DNA of 64,000 nucleotides from Bufo bufo. Its lineage: Eukaryota; Chordata; Amphibia; Anura; Bufonidae. Below the pieces are notes generated by a model. It made no database searches. It was not told where the DNA came from and was given only the letters and a program-made list of their open reading frames with translations. Both the position numbers and the translations under genes were made by a program. The stretch spans positions 657,605,750-657,669,749 of the forward strand of contig NC_053391.1 of assembly GCF_905171765.1 (NCBI RefSeq), read 5' to 3'. Positions 45,127-56,621 of this stretch are shown here, in pieces; within the stretch, counting starts at the first letter, position 1, and each line of letters opens with the position of its first letter.

Positions 45127-45660
45127 AAGGGGGCACCATATTGTTTTGTGGGGCACATCAGGTGACCCACTATTGTGTTGAGTGGCGCATAAGGGGCACC
45201 ATATTGTGTTGGGGGGGGCACATAAGGTGGCACCATATTGTGTTGGGGACACATAACGGGACTATAATGTGTTGGGGGCACGCAAAAGAAGCACCAAACT
45301 GTGTTTGAGGGCACATATGGGGCATCATATTGTGTTGGGGCAACATACGGTGGCACTATATTGTGTTGGGTGACACATAAAGGGGGTACCACATTTTGTC
45401 GGGGACACATAATGGGGACCTATAATGTGTTGGGGGCAAATAAGGGACAACACATTTTTTGGGGGGTACATAAGAGGGGACTATAATGCGTTAGGGACAC
45501 ATAAGGGGCACCATATTGTGTTGGGGGAACATTAGGGGGACTATAATGAGTTGGGGGTGCAACGGACTGGATACTACCAGGGGTCACTTTAAGGTGCTCT
45601 AGGGCGTTACAGGGGCACACAAGGAGCACCATATTGCATTGGGGGGCACATAAGGAGGCA
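45127..45660. repeat. degenerate ~30-bp minisatellite
   Basis: Irregular units of the form GGGGCACCATATTGTGTTGG followed by GGCACATAA. Unit length varies, so no fixed period. The open frames on both strands are repeat by-products. Confidence 0.8.
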
Positions 45661-46170
45661 TTATACTGTGTGTGGGGGTTATCATAATAGAGGTGTGATG
45701 TGAAGAAGCTTAGCAGTGCTCTGGGATGGAACCTGGCGGTGCTACAGGGCTGATATTTGTAAGGCGACAGGGGCCCCAGGTTTAACTTTTCTTGGGGCTC
45801 CTGAAATGCCAAGTCTGGCCTTGGCTGGAAGATCACTGCAAACCGAAACCAGCATGGTACAACACGCATCTACAGGTGGTGTTCAGGTGACTGTAAGTAG
45901 TAGGATAGTAACATTGATATTCCTCAGATATTGCTGAAGTTAGATCCCTGGGAAGGTGAACACAAAAAAATTTAACTGGACACTTGTTTTCTGTCATAGG
46001 ACAATGGAATTCCTGACATGGCTGCCACCAATGGCCCCCCATGGATCCCACTGACTATATGGGGGTCTGTTGACTTTCCATGCTAGTGTCCAGCATTTTC
46101 TTGGACGAGACAGCACGTCATGCCATTTTGTCATGGATGCCACACATGTGAACACAGCCTTATGGGCTTA
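45661..46170. other. unassigned
   Basis: No gene or element ends recognised. Confidence 0.4.
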
Positions 46171-46478
46171 CAATCTGATCTAGTGAATGTGGGAAGATTG
46201 TGGGAGAAGACTTGACTACTGCTCTTGTCAAAAGCGGAGAGCACTAGATGTTAAAGTTTTCAGAGGGTGGACTAGGAAACAGAAACATAATAGATCATTT
46301 AAATAACGGATAACATCATATCTCAGCCTCTCAACATGCAGTACGACATTACAATGTGATCTTGTGAAAGTGGGAGGATTGTGGAGAAAGCTTTGACCCC
46401 TTTTTGAACAGTTGGAGAACGGTAGATGTTAAAGTTTTCAGAGGGTGGCAAAATATTAGGAAACAGAACCGTAATATA
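46171..46478. repeat. ~181-bp tandem duplication, interrupted by Tc1
   Basis: CAATCTGATCTAGTGAATGTGGG (46171) and CAATGTGATCTTGTGAAAGTGGG (46352) start two units, each containing AGATGTTAAAGTTTTCAGAGG and GAAACAGAAMC. The unit resumes beyond the Tc1 insertion (48032 on, CTCAACCTCTCAACGTGCAG). Confidence 0.75.
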
Positions 46479-48029
46479 CAGTCGTGGCCAAAAGTTTTGA
46501 GAATTACATAAATATTGGAAATTGGAAAAGTTGCTGCTTAAGTTTTTATAATAGCAATTTGCATATACTCCAGAATGTTATGAAGAGTGATCAGATGAAT
46601 TGCATAGTCCTTCTTTGCCATGAAAATTAACTTAAACCCAAAAAAAACTTTCCACTGCATTTCATTGCTGTCATTAAAGGACCTGCTGAGATCATTTCAG
46701 TAATCGTCTTGTTAACTCAGGTGAGAATGTTGACGAGCACAAGGCTGGAGATCATTATGTCAGGCTGATTGGGTTAAAATGGCAGACTTGACATGTTAAA
46801 AGGAGGGTGATGCTTGAAATCATTGTTCTTCCATTGTTAACCATGGTGACCTGCAAAGAGACGCGTGCAGCCATCATTGCGTTGCATAAAAATGGCTTCA
46901 CAGGCAAGGATATTGTGGCTACTAAGATTGCACCTCAATCAACAATTTATAGGATCATCAAGAACTTCAAGGAAAGAGGTTCAATTCTTTTTAAGAAGAC
47001 TTCAGGGCATCCAAGAAAGTCCAGCAAGCGCCAGGATCGTCTCCTAAGGAGGATTCAGCTGCGGGATCGGAGTGCCACCAGTGCAGAGCTTGCTCAGGAA
47101 TGGCAGCAGGCAGGTGTGAGCACATCTGCACGCACAGTGAGGCGAAGACTTTTGGAAGATGGCCTGGTGTCAAGAAGGGCAGCAAAGAAGCCACTTCTCT
47201 CCAAAAAAAACATCAGGGACAGATTGATCTTCTGCTTTGGTGAATGGACTGCTGAGGACTGGGGCAAAGTCATATTCTCCGATGAAGCCTCTTTCCGATT
47301 GTTTGAGGCATCTGGAAAAAGGCTTGTCCGGAGAAGAAAAGGTGAGCGCTACCATCAGTCCTGTGTCATGCCAACAGTCAAGCATCCTGAGACCATTCAT
47401 GTGTGGGGTTGCTTCTCATCCAAGGGAGTGGGCTCACTCAAAATTTTGCCCCAAAACACAGCCATGAATAAAGAATGGTACCAAAACACCCTCCAACAGC
47501 AACTTCTTCCAACAATCCAACAACATTTTGGTGAAGAACAATGCATTTTCCAGCACAATGGAGCACTGTGCCATAAGGCAAAAGTGATAACTAAGTGGCT
47601 CGGGGACCAAAACGTTGACATTTTGGGTCCATGGCCTGGAAACTCCCCAGATCTTAATCCCATTGAGAACTTGTGGTCAATCCTCAAGAGGCGGGTGGAC
47701 AAACAAAAACCCACTAATTCTGACAAACTCCAAGCAGTGATTATGAAAGAATGGGTTGCTATCAGTCAGGAATTGGCCCAGAAGTTGATTGAGAGCATGC
47801 CCAGTCAGATTGCAGAGGTCCTGAAAAAGAAGGGCCAACACTGCAAATACTGACTCTTTCCATAAATGTCATGTAATTGTCGATAAAAGCCTTTGAAACG
47901 TATGAAGTGCGTGTAATTATATTTCACTACATCACAGAAACAACTGAAACAAAGATCTAAAAGCAGTTTAGCAGCAAACTTTGTGAAAACTAATATTTGT
48001 GTCATTCTCAAAACTTTTGGCCACGACTG
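46479..48029 (+). mobile_element. Tc1/mariner element, full length
   Basis: TA at 46477-46478 and 48030-48031. The ends CAGTCGTGGCCAAAAGTTTT and its exact complement continue with GAGAATTACATAAATATT against GAGAATGACACAAATATT. At 1551 bp it has one gene and short untranslated arms, typical of Tc1-like elements. It sits inside a 181-bp tandem repeat. Confidence 0.93.
46843..47853 (+). CDS. Tc1-like transposase, second catalytic Asp replaced by Asn
   Basis: 336 codons from ATGGTGACCTGC; the frame is open from 46807, but MVTCKETR is the more typical start. The N-terminal half has two helix-turn-helix-like parts (IIALHKNGFTGKDI and the SARTVRRRL region) with a basic HPRKSSKRQ linker. The catalytic core has D147 (VIFSDEASF), then FQHNGALCHKA where Asp is expected at position 239 but Asn is coded (AAT), and E275 (PIENLW). 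There are 35 residues between positions 239 and 275, as in the DD35E type (Traveler), not the usual 34. The Asn codon follows CAC, and a nearby Leu is CTG; both changes fit CpG decay (CACGAT to CACAAT, CCG to CTG). The protein would bind ends but probably not cut. No stops or frameshifts. Confidence 0.9.
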   Translation: MVTCKETRAAIIALHKNGFTGKDIVATKIAPQSTIYRIIKNFKERGSILFKKTSGHPRKSSKRQDRLLRRIQLRDRSATSAELAQEWQQAGVSTSARTVRRRLLEDGLVSRRAAKKPLLSKKNIRDRLIFCFGEWTAEDWGKVIFSDEASFRLFEASGKRLVRRRKGERYHQSCVMPTVKHPETIHVWGCFSSKGVGSLKILPQNTAMNKEWYQNTLQQQLLPTIQQHFGEEQCIFQHNGALCHKAKVITKWLGDQNVDILGPWPGNSPDLNPIENLWSILKRRVDKQKPTNSDKLQAVIMKEWVAISQELAQKLIESMPSQIAEVLKKKGQHCKY

Positions 48030-48031
48030 TA

Positions 48032-48847
48032 GATAATCATGGATCACGTCAGATCTCAACCTCTCAACGTGCAGTACAATGCCAGACATTACAGTTCATG
48101 AGGACACAGTGGTCCAACAAAGTATTCAGTAGGTGGTCATAGTAGATAGCAACGCTTATCCTGAGCTTCCTGGTTCATCAGATACATTTCATAGCTGCAC
48201 ACCTGTCAGAACTGAATGCAATAGACATACAGATCAGTAATGGTAGTCACCGACTATACCTCCCACAAGGATGCAATTCTTGGACTTCTACTTCCAGGTA
48301 GTTTTTTGATCTTTAAAACACAAAGGACTCGTAACATTCCAGCTCTAGTAATCTATGAAATAATTGGAGTATACCATGCTCTCAAATCTCATTCTGGGAG
48401 GACTGCCAGCCATTGTGTCTTCCCTTTATCCAAATGATGATTGCCATTGCTTTGCCTGGGTCATTTACAGGTGTAGTAGAGCTGTGTGTGTAATTTCATT
48501 CTTTGTGACTGCACAGATTATAGAAATAACTCCAGGAATTAAGATAATGTAGTAGAATTCACTGCAGTCCTATGTAAAATCAGTATAGTCTCACCTTAGC
48601 TAAAATCTCAAATGTACACAGAGCTGTGTTTGTCATCATGAAGTGATCATCTGTTGTATACCATAGGAATGCTGTTAAAACAACTCAATATTTTTTTCCT
48701 TGCAAAATATTCTACATTTTAACCAGCACCTGTATCTGAATACTAAAAATGTGTTATATGTCCATTTGGTTGAGGTGGCCGCACATGCTCAGTTCCATCT
48801 TTCAACTGCCACCATCTGTATCTACTGATAAATGCTGTGACAGTCGA
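48032..48847. other. mostly unassigned; start is the 181-bp repeat, end is a T2-like interior
   Basis: 48032-48110 continues the interrupted tandem repeat. 48650-48847 matches the interior of the 42468 family (GAGGTGGCCGCACATGCTCAG). No gene. Confidence 0.4.
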
Positions 48848-49029
48848 GGCCTATTCACAAGATTGTATCCATTTTGTGGTCCGCAAAATGTGAATTTTCA
48901 AAATACGTATGTGGTCTATGTGCGGGCCCCATAAAAAAAAATGCCTATTTTTGTCCGCAAAACGGACAATCATACGGCATGTTTTATCATTTCTGGCCCA
49001 TCCATATGGATGCGGTCATGTGAATAGGG
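48848..49029. mobile_element. Harbinger-like MITE nested in a T2-like element
   Basis: GGCCTATTCACAAGATTG at the left and GCGGTCATGTGAATAGGG at the right are imperfect inverted ends; the interior has GTCCGCAAAATG. It interrupts the T2-like family sequence that resumes at about 49040. Confidence 0.55.
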
Positions 49030-49039
49030 AAAAATCAGA

Positions 49040-49830
49040 AAGGACATGCCCCTTGACATAGGACACACCCCTGAGCTGTGATAAGGAGAGAGCTGCATTA
49101 GAAAGGGCATGCCCTCTGATAATGGACACGCCCCTGAGCTGTGATAAGGAGAGAGCTGCATCAGAAAGGGCATGCCCCCTTAAATAGGACACACCCCTGA
49201 GCTGTGATAAGGAGAGAGCTGCATCAGAAAGGGCATGCCCTCTGATAATGGACACGCCCCTGAGCTGTGATAAGGAGAGAGCTGCATCAGAAAGGGCATG
49301 CCCCCTGAGATAAGACACGCCCCTGAGCTGTGATAAGGAGAGAGCTGCATCAGAAAGGGCATGCCCTCGGATAATGGACATGCCCCTGAGCTGTGATAAG
49401 GAGAGAGCTGCATCAGAAAGGGCATGCCCCCTGATAATGGACACGCCCCTGAGCTGTGATAAGGAGAGAGCTGCATCAGAAAGGGCATGCCCCCTGATAA
49501 TGGACACGCCCCTGAGCTGTGATAAGTAGAGAGCTGCATCAGAAAGGGCATGCCCCCTGAGATAGGACACACTCCTGAGCTGTGATAAGGAGAGAGCTGC
49601 ATCAGAAAGGGCATGCCCCCTGATAATGGACACGCCCCTGAGCTGTGATAAGGAGAGAGCTGCATCAGAAAGGGCATGCCCCCTGAGATAGGACACGCCC
49701 CTGAGCTGTGATAAGGAGAGAGCTGCATCAGAAAGGGCATGCCCCCTGATAATGGACACGCCCCTGTGCTGTGATAAGGAGAGAGCTGCATCAGAAAGGG
49801 CATGCCCTCTGATAATGGACACGCCCCCGA
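49040..49830. repeat. 63-bp minisatellite with alternating unit types
   Basis: About twelve units of CTGAGCTGTGATAAGGAGAG plus CTGCATCAGAAAGGGCATGC. Units differ after GGGCATGCCC: one type reads TGATAATGGACACGC, the other GAGATAGGACACGC or similar, and they tend to alternate, implying a 126-bp higher-order repeat. The 63-bp period keeps a 305-codon minus frame (49016-49933) open; I read it as a by-product. Confidence 0.9.
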
Positions 49831-49921
49831 GTTGCCAGCCTAAAGAGAATCTAGCAGAGCAATTGGAGCAATGAATGTGAAGTTCTCTGGATTCAGGGCA
49901 GGTACAGGATAACCCCTTTAA
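49831..49921. mobile_element. right end of the T2-like element that holds the minisatellite
   Basis: GAGTTGCCAGCCTAAAGAG to GGATAACCCCTTTAATT matches the right part of 42468-42981. Its left part begins near 48650. Confidence 0.6.
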
Positions 49922-51277
49922 TTGTTTTTTCACATGGAGTTGTTTTCTAAACGGATTCTGCGCCCGAAATCAGGTGCCGAAAATGGTCCCAAACTTAGTC
50001 CTATTTATTTTAATAAGATTCAGCACCTTAGTTGAAAAAAATTAACACGTTCATTCTTGATGTGGTTTCCACGTGTGGAGCAGATGGGCAGGAACACCGT
50101 GTATATGACAGCAATAGATTAGTCGATAAGATTTTAAAAAATCTCATCCACAAGCTGTGGAAAGTTTCGGTACATAACGACCTGCGGTTCGGATCTTAAA
50201 TCCATTGCTTCTTAATTTAGGCAGATTTTCTGACGCAAAATACATCCCACGTAGACGTACCCATAGGGGGCACACTATAAGAAAAAGAAGAAACAGTCCA
50301 ATACACAGTCGGCTCTGCTACATCTGTATCATACGACGTGGCAGAACATACATTATTATTATCAGCTCTGCTATAATTGGTAAAATGGCATTTTAAGGTA
50401 ATTTCTCTACTTCGCCCCGAAACCACAGGACGCATTGGCCGTCAAAATGATTCCCATGAATTAGCGGAGAGATGTCGCACTGACCACTTAGCAGGAGAAA
50501 GGATTCAAAATAAAGACTGACACGGCCGATAAACCTGACAAGGGACGGAACGAGGACAGATATTAGGACACAGTTCAGTCACCGGTAAACGCGGCCCTAT
50601 CAGAAGCAGACATTACCGCTGATCAATGTGTTCCCTGTAGTGAATCTCTACGTTACAACGTGTCAGTCGAAGAATAATGGACTCGCATGAACGTGCCAAG
50701 GATAATCTGTCATTAAAAAATAAGGGGCTCGTGCGGAAATTGTGACTGCCGCCGTCAGCGATAGATACGGTGACATAAAACTCCCTGTCTATAAATCCCA
50801 TGTAAAAGCACATAAATATATCTCATGAATACAAATGCGTTGCTTCAGCTCTCCAGGAACGACCTAAATAAACAATGGATCATAACATTCGGGGGGAAAC
50901 TCCAAGAATAATACCGCCAAATAAAAACTTATCGTACATATTCAAGCGAGGATCCGGCCTTCTCAGTCCCAGAGGGCAAGATATACGGGTGTATAGACTC
51001 GCTGCTTTGTATAGTGATACTGCAATGGAATACAAATGGCTGCCAAGACTGAATTTAATGGCGACAGTCTCGCAAGAATGTTTTTCCGAGGAATGTTATA
51101 TAGCTATATACGCGTCTGTCTATAAGAGAGAACATCCTTTATATCAGTAAAACATGTCTAAGCTGGTTTTATCAGCTAAATGTGACTGTACTGTGGCCAT
51201 AGCATACTAGGGCTTCTACTTAACCAGACTGTGACCATTATAGGGTTAAACAATTTAGGCAGGGTGCTGAATCTCCT
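49922..51277. other. unassigned; repeat-poor 50450-51130
   Basis: No gene. 50450-51130 has no repeat I recognise, with a balanced composition and motifs such as CTGTCATTAAAAAATAAGG and CATGAATACAAATG. It is one of the longest repeat-free stretches here and a candidate conserved non-coding region. Confidence 0.3.
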
Positions 51278-51725
51278 TTAAGGGGTTATGCCATGACCTA
51301 TGTAAAAAATAAATAAAAAATAAATAAATCAGACATCATATAAAGCTATAACCAGCCCTATAGCTCGCATCAAACCAGAGATCTCCCCATTCATTGCACT
51401 AGTTGTTCTGCTACATTCTCTTTAGCCTGGCAGCTCAGGGGACGTGTCCTTTTTGCTGTGGCTCTTTCTCTATAACTGCCACAGCTTTTAACAGTAGATA
51501 TGGCTGGTGGCGGTTAAAACTTTAAACTGAGCATGTGCGACCACCTCAGTAAGATGGACAAGAAATAACGAAAAGAACAAACAGCAGGTGGCGCTGTAGA
51601 GACACATTTTATCGAATAGCTCAGTGGCTATAATAGATTTTTAAATACATGATGCAATTACAAAAGTATTCTGATCCAGGTGCTGGTTTGAAAAATGTAG
51701 AATGTATTTTGTGGCTGTAAAGAGA
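51278..51725. mobile_element. T2-like MITE, inverted relative of 42468
   Basis: TTAAGGGGTTATGCCATG at the left. The interior reads the 42468 family: CCCATTCATTGCACTAG, CTGAGCATGTGCGACC, CAGCAGGTGGCGCTGTAG, GATCCAGGTGCTGGTTTG. The right end has decayed. Confidence 0.6.
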
Positions 51726-52042
51726 CCAGCCCTGTATGGAGACTTACTGGCAATGCTCCCTGAAAACAAATATGCAAAGAGGTACCTCCCAAGGAAGAGA
51801 ACCATCTCACTAGCACCACATCTTGGAAGTGGCTCCTTATGAGTCAAAATCTGACTTTCTATCAAGCCTGAGGATATGACAAGGGAATATAGCCAAGTGT
51901 CCATCAGGAGATTCAGCACTCTGCCTAAGCCACTTTCAACACATCACACCCAGCCAGCCAGTATCCTACTCCGTACTGATGAGGGGCAAGTACCCTGAAA
52001 CAGCTGTCTACAGATGGATATCTGACTTGCTATATTCCCTTG
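51726..52042. other. unassigned
   Basis: No gene or element recognised. Confidence 0.4.
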
Positions 52043-52485
52043 TTAAAGGGAACCTGTCACCCTTAAAAACGCATTTAAAACGCCAGCATTACCTCATAGT
52101 AGCCCCCAGTCTGTTAATAATCATATGTTTGATCCGGTAGTCTGATGCTCCATAGGTTCAAAAAACGATGTTTTTTTTAAGCGCCATCAGCGCTATCTTG
52201 ACGGTCAGCTTGAAGTCAAGGGGGCAGTGGCTTCCTTGCTTCAAGTCAAGGTAAGCACGGTTAGGGGGCGTGCTTACCTTGACTTGAAGCAAGGAAGCCG
52301 CTGCCCCCTTGACTTCAAGCTGACCGTCAAGATAGCGCTGATGGCGCTTAAAAAAAACATCGTTTTTTGAACCTATGGAGCATCAGACTACCGGATCAAA
52401 CATATGATTATTAACAGACTGGGGGCTACTATGAGGTAATGCTGGCGGTTTTATATGCGTTTTTGAGCTGACAGGTTCCCTTTAA
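52043..52485. mobile_element. near-perfect 443-bp palindromic T2-like MITE
   Basis: TTAAAGGGAACCTGTCA and TGACAGGTTCCCTTTAA are exact complements. Pairing continues through GTAATGCTGGC, CTACTATGAGG, CATATGTTTGATCCGG, GGAGCATCAGACTACCGG, AAAAACGATGTTTTTT and GCGCCATCAGCGC to a centre near 52262 (TAAGCACGGTTAGGGGGCGT). This is the most symmetrical element in the window and implies recent spread or gene conversion between arms. Confidence 0.9.
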
Positions 52486-54303
52486 ATTCCAAGGTTCTGG
52501 AGATAGGGGCAGGTCCCACTTCTGGAGCCGGCTCCTATCTGGCATATCCCAGCAATATGCCATCTGTCTCTGAGATGGGCCAACCCAGGGGCGCACCGCC
52601 AATGAGGCGAGGTGAGGAGATTTCCTCAGGCAGCACCAGGTGGGGCAAGAGGGGGGCAGCAAAAAGGCCTTGGGCAATGAGTGCTTTAATTGTGGAAGCG
52701 TTCATCTCTCCATATTCAACTGTACCGCTATATTAACCAGTATGTTTTGTAGCACTATACGTAATGTTTTCCAAGTACGCCTTTAACAGTAAGGCTTGAG
52801 GAAAGGGTTAGGTTGAGAATTCGAAATTGGGGAGGGGGGCTTAATTTCAAATTTTGCTAGGTGCACCCGTGGGCCAACCCCTTTAAGGCCCTGCACAAAA
52901 CAGAATCCTAATATGGCAGTATGCATGGGGTCAAAATGCGTCAGTCTGCCCAACTCAGTATATGTCCATTACTAAGGGGGAAAAAAAAAAATGTGAGCAA
53001 ATCATCAGACTTCCAAAATGGATCAAAAGAGGATTATTTTCAGGATATTGACAGCGCAGAGTGTCTACCACTGACGAGACACTGTCCTGGTCTGAGAAGC
53101 GCATATAATACGTGAGCCAGTCTGGAGCAGGAACACGTCTCTGCCTTACATTCAACACAGTAATAAAATGATTCGGGTGGAAAGGATGTCTTAATAGGAT
53201 TCTTTCATGGTGATTAACTAAGCACATTGGTAAATTATTGAGTCTAAAGCTTGTGAACCGGCAGAAGTCTCAAGGTCAACTCCCAGACAAAGTCACTTTA
53301 ACTCAAGCCTTAACTATAGAAGATGAGAAATGTTCTAGAGAGACAAAAAGAGAGCGGAGGTAGTTTACAAGTTTTCTGGTGGGATTTTACGTTCTGATGG
53401 TGTAGGCCAATACTTCTTAAAGGGGGTTGTCTCAAGAAAGTAATATGGATGTCATAGATGGCCACCCACCCCATGGCCACCCCAATATTTAAAGTCCCCT
53501 GTGTCACCATCACAGGGGTCCACATATCAGAGAACTGATGTTTTTTTTTTCCATGGCTAACAAAATTGTACATTTTGTTTCTATTTCTACGATAAAAAGG
53601 GTGGTCTTCTCATTATTAAAGGGCTTGTCATGGACTAAAAGTGATTTTCTTTCAAGAAACAGCACCCCACTTGTCTGCTACAGCAAATCATCTCAAATGA
53701 AGTCATTGAGACGGAACTACAATACCGAACATAGGCAAGACTGGCGCTGTTTATGGGAAAAAACAAACCATCGGGAAGAGGACACACATCTTATGACTTC
53801 CATCTTCCACAAGTGCTTGGCGTCTTCATTAACTTGGTGGAACACAACTATGATGCTCCTCTAAACAGTGCAACTATCCCACGACTGTTCTGAGATGTAC
53901 AATTATGCGCTCCACTTAACACAAAAGTCACTAGTTAGCAATACAAACACCCCAACATTGTTATTGATGTGGACGTCTTAAGAAGGGTTCTCCGCCTTAG
54001 ACAATCCCTACATGCTAGAAGGGTCTCTTAACGTTAACAATGGGCTGATCATGAAGTGTCCACCTGCTGAGACCTCCAGCGATTATCTGTTATCTGTGGG
54101 GAAACCTGGAGTAAGTGTTTAATTTCCCTGCAGCGCCACCACAGGTAAAATTAAGCATTACACAATGTCCATTCAAATCTGTCAACTGTCTGTGAAATGC
54201 AGGCAGGACAGGTCCTCCAGAGCCAGAGGTGCTCTTGTTTTAAAGGGTTGTAAAGATTAATAAATGTTGGGTCACCTTCTTCATGACCATCATATTAGGG
54301 TGT
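52486..54303. other. unassigned, several T2-like ends
   Basis: T2-like motifs at about 52870-52886 (right end), 53417 (left) and 53618 (left) could not be paired with confidence. 53980-54240 resembles 18320-18560. No gene recognised; the frames at 52429-53864 have no domain. Confidence 0.35.
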
Positions 54304-54801
54304 TTAAAGGGGTTGGCCCATCTAGGACATTGATGGCAAATCGCTAGGATGTGCCATCAATGTCAGATAGGTGAGGGTCCCAATTCTGGGACCTGCTCTT
54401 ATCTCCAGAACGGCGCTCCGGAAGTGAAGGAGAGCATACGGTACATGGCCGGTGCGCTCTCCATTCATCGCTATGGGTAGTTACGACAAAAGCCAAGCTT
54501 GGTTATTTTCTGAAGTCCCATAGTGGCGAATGGAGAGTGCACTGTGCAAGCGCGTCCACATCTCCATTCACTGCTATGTTAATGCTGGAAATATCCGAGT
54601 CAGGTTCAGCTATTTTCAAAACTCCCATAGCGGTGAACGGAGGGTGGCTGGGCATGTGTGGCTGCTCTCTGTTCACTTCAGGGGTCCTGTTCTGGAAATA
54701 GGAGCAGGTCCCAGAGGTGAGGTCCGCACCTACTGTATCTGACATTGATGGCATATACTAGTGATATGATATCAATGTCCCAGATGGGAATACCCCTTTA
54801 A
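54304..54801. mobile_element. T2-like MITE
   Basis: TTAAAGGGGTTGGCCCATC and the right end GATGGGAATACCCCTTTAA. The inner pair ACATTGATGGCAAATCGC and its relative at 54742 match. The element at 54803 (TTAAAGGGGTATTCCCATC) starts immediately afterward. Confidence 0.75.
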
Positions 54802-56621
54802 ATTAAAGGGGTATTCCCATCACAGACAATGGGGGCATATCGCTAGGATATGCCCCCATTGTCTGATAAGTGCGGGTCCCACACCTACAATGAGAATGGA
54901 GCGGGGAGAGCTGTGGCTGGAGGACCCCGGATTTCCCAAGTTCCGTCCACCACCAAGTGCTGCTCCCCGCTGCTCCCACAGAAGTGAATGGAAGAGCGGC
55001 CCCTGCTTCCATTCATTTCTATGGGGCAGACGGAAATAGGCTCGGCTATTTTCGGCGGCCCCATAGAAATGATTGGAGGGCGGCTGCGCATGTACAGTGC
55101 GCCCTCCGTTCATTTCCCCGCCCTTTTTGAGGATTTGCAAAATATAAAAAATAAGAAACATATCCTTTCTGGTCAGTTTCCCAGATGTCTTCTGTCCTCC
55201 ACCTTTTTGTTTAAAGCTACGACTGGGAAACAATGGAGGGAACGCTTGTTTGTTGGCTGACCAGATCTTTTTAATGTTCACCGGTCAGCAGCCCACCTCC
55301 CCAATTATGTAAAGTGTAAAGGGATGAATGATCATAGTAACGATCACTCATCCCTCACACTGTTTCCATCAGCGCCCAAAGACTCTTTAGACGAGCACTG
55401 CTCGACGTATTACTGTGTACTGTCGGTGGGTGCTCATTATGGCCCTGCATGGCAGCATAAAGAGACCCTTAAGCAGTCGCTCTCTTTGGACTTAAAATTT
55501 GGTTCTGCTCTTTCACGGCTGTTCAAGTACAACTCCCAGCGTGTCTGTAGTTTCGCAATAAGACTTGAGTATCCTAAAATGGACCCTCTAGGGTTGACTT
55601 GCTGTACCCTCAGGTTCAGTTGCCTAATTTCAGATTGACTCCTAACCTGAGAAAGACATTATACCCATACCAGTTTAATAGCCGAGTCTTCCCAGTCATA
55701 CCGCTGAATGGTAGCTCTCAGCCGACCCTCATACTAGAACAGGGAAGACTTTTAACAAGCCCACGGCAGACATGCATGGTCGACTCTTCAATTTCTTTCA
55801 TGATTTTTGAGCCATGAACACAATTTCACTAATCTTCCCCGAGGAGCAACTGAAATCAAAACAGTATCAAGCATTTTACAGCGGAGCTTGCCGAAACTCT
55901 CTGGTATAATTGGGTATGACTGACAATCTCTGTGTTTTCAACCAGACGTACTTGTTATTCTGAGGCTGAGTTTGTACATTACACGACTCCTCAACCAGAG
56001 GCTATTTACTGCAGAGTTTACCATGCACTTTATAATACATTCGTCCCATCCACCACCGTCCAAAGGCAAGACTAAACCGGATTCCCCAGATATTTATAGT
56101 GTAATGTATAAACTCTTATCAAAGTGATAGTATGCGATAAAGTCAATTTTATTCTTCCAAATGCAAAAAAAAGAGTCAATTTACATTCTGTCCCTTGCAG
56201 TACCACTGTTCACCACATTTATGGCCATTACTTGCCACAGACATCAAGGAAACAGCGCCCCCACTTTAAACACATTGGGTTGTAACAGAGTTCTGAGAAT
56301 ACTTTGAAAAAAAGTTTCACCTATAAATAATAAAGCTGGCCTTTTAGTCAGTAAATGATTAGAATTTTTTTTTTTATTTCCTCATAACACAGATGTTAGA
56401 CTCCCCCTTGAAGGGGTATTACCAGTTTAAAATGTTAACATTCTGATTTGTATGGGTACCCATTGGTTGCAAGAAGGAATTGGCATATGCTCCAGCTTTT
56501 ACCCACACAGTGGCACTTATGTTTAGCTGTCTTACCAAAGTATCAAGGTTTTTCTATTCTGGTTTTCACTGCAGACAGAGCAGAACTATAAGGTTGCTGC
56601 TTATGAGATTTAAAATGTTGA
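54802..56621. other. T2-like left end, then unassigned
   Basis: TTAAAGGGGTATTCCCATCAC at 54803 and the inner hairpin GGGGGCATATCGC/GATATGCCCCC (54830-54860) mark another MITE of unclear right end. 55290-56620 shows no gene; the frames 55324-55638 and 55599-55817 have no domain. Confidence 0.4.

Noticed and set aside
45003..45869. Minus frames over 45003-45869 with CPQHNMVPPYVPP-type repeats
   Set aside because: Products of the degenerate ~30-bp minisatellite; irregular unit lengths and no domain.
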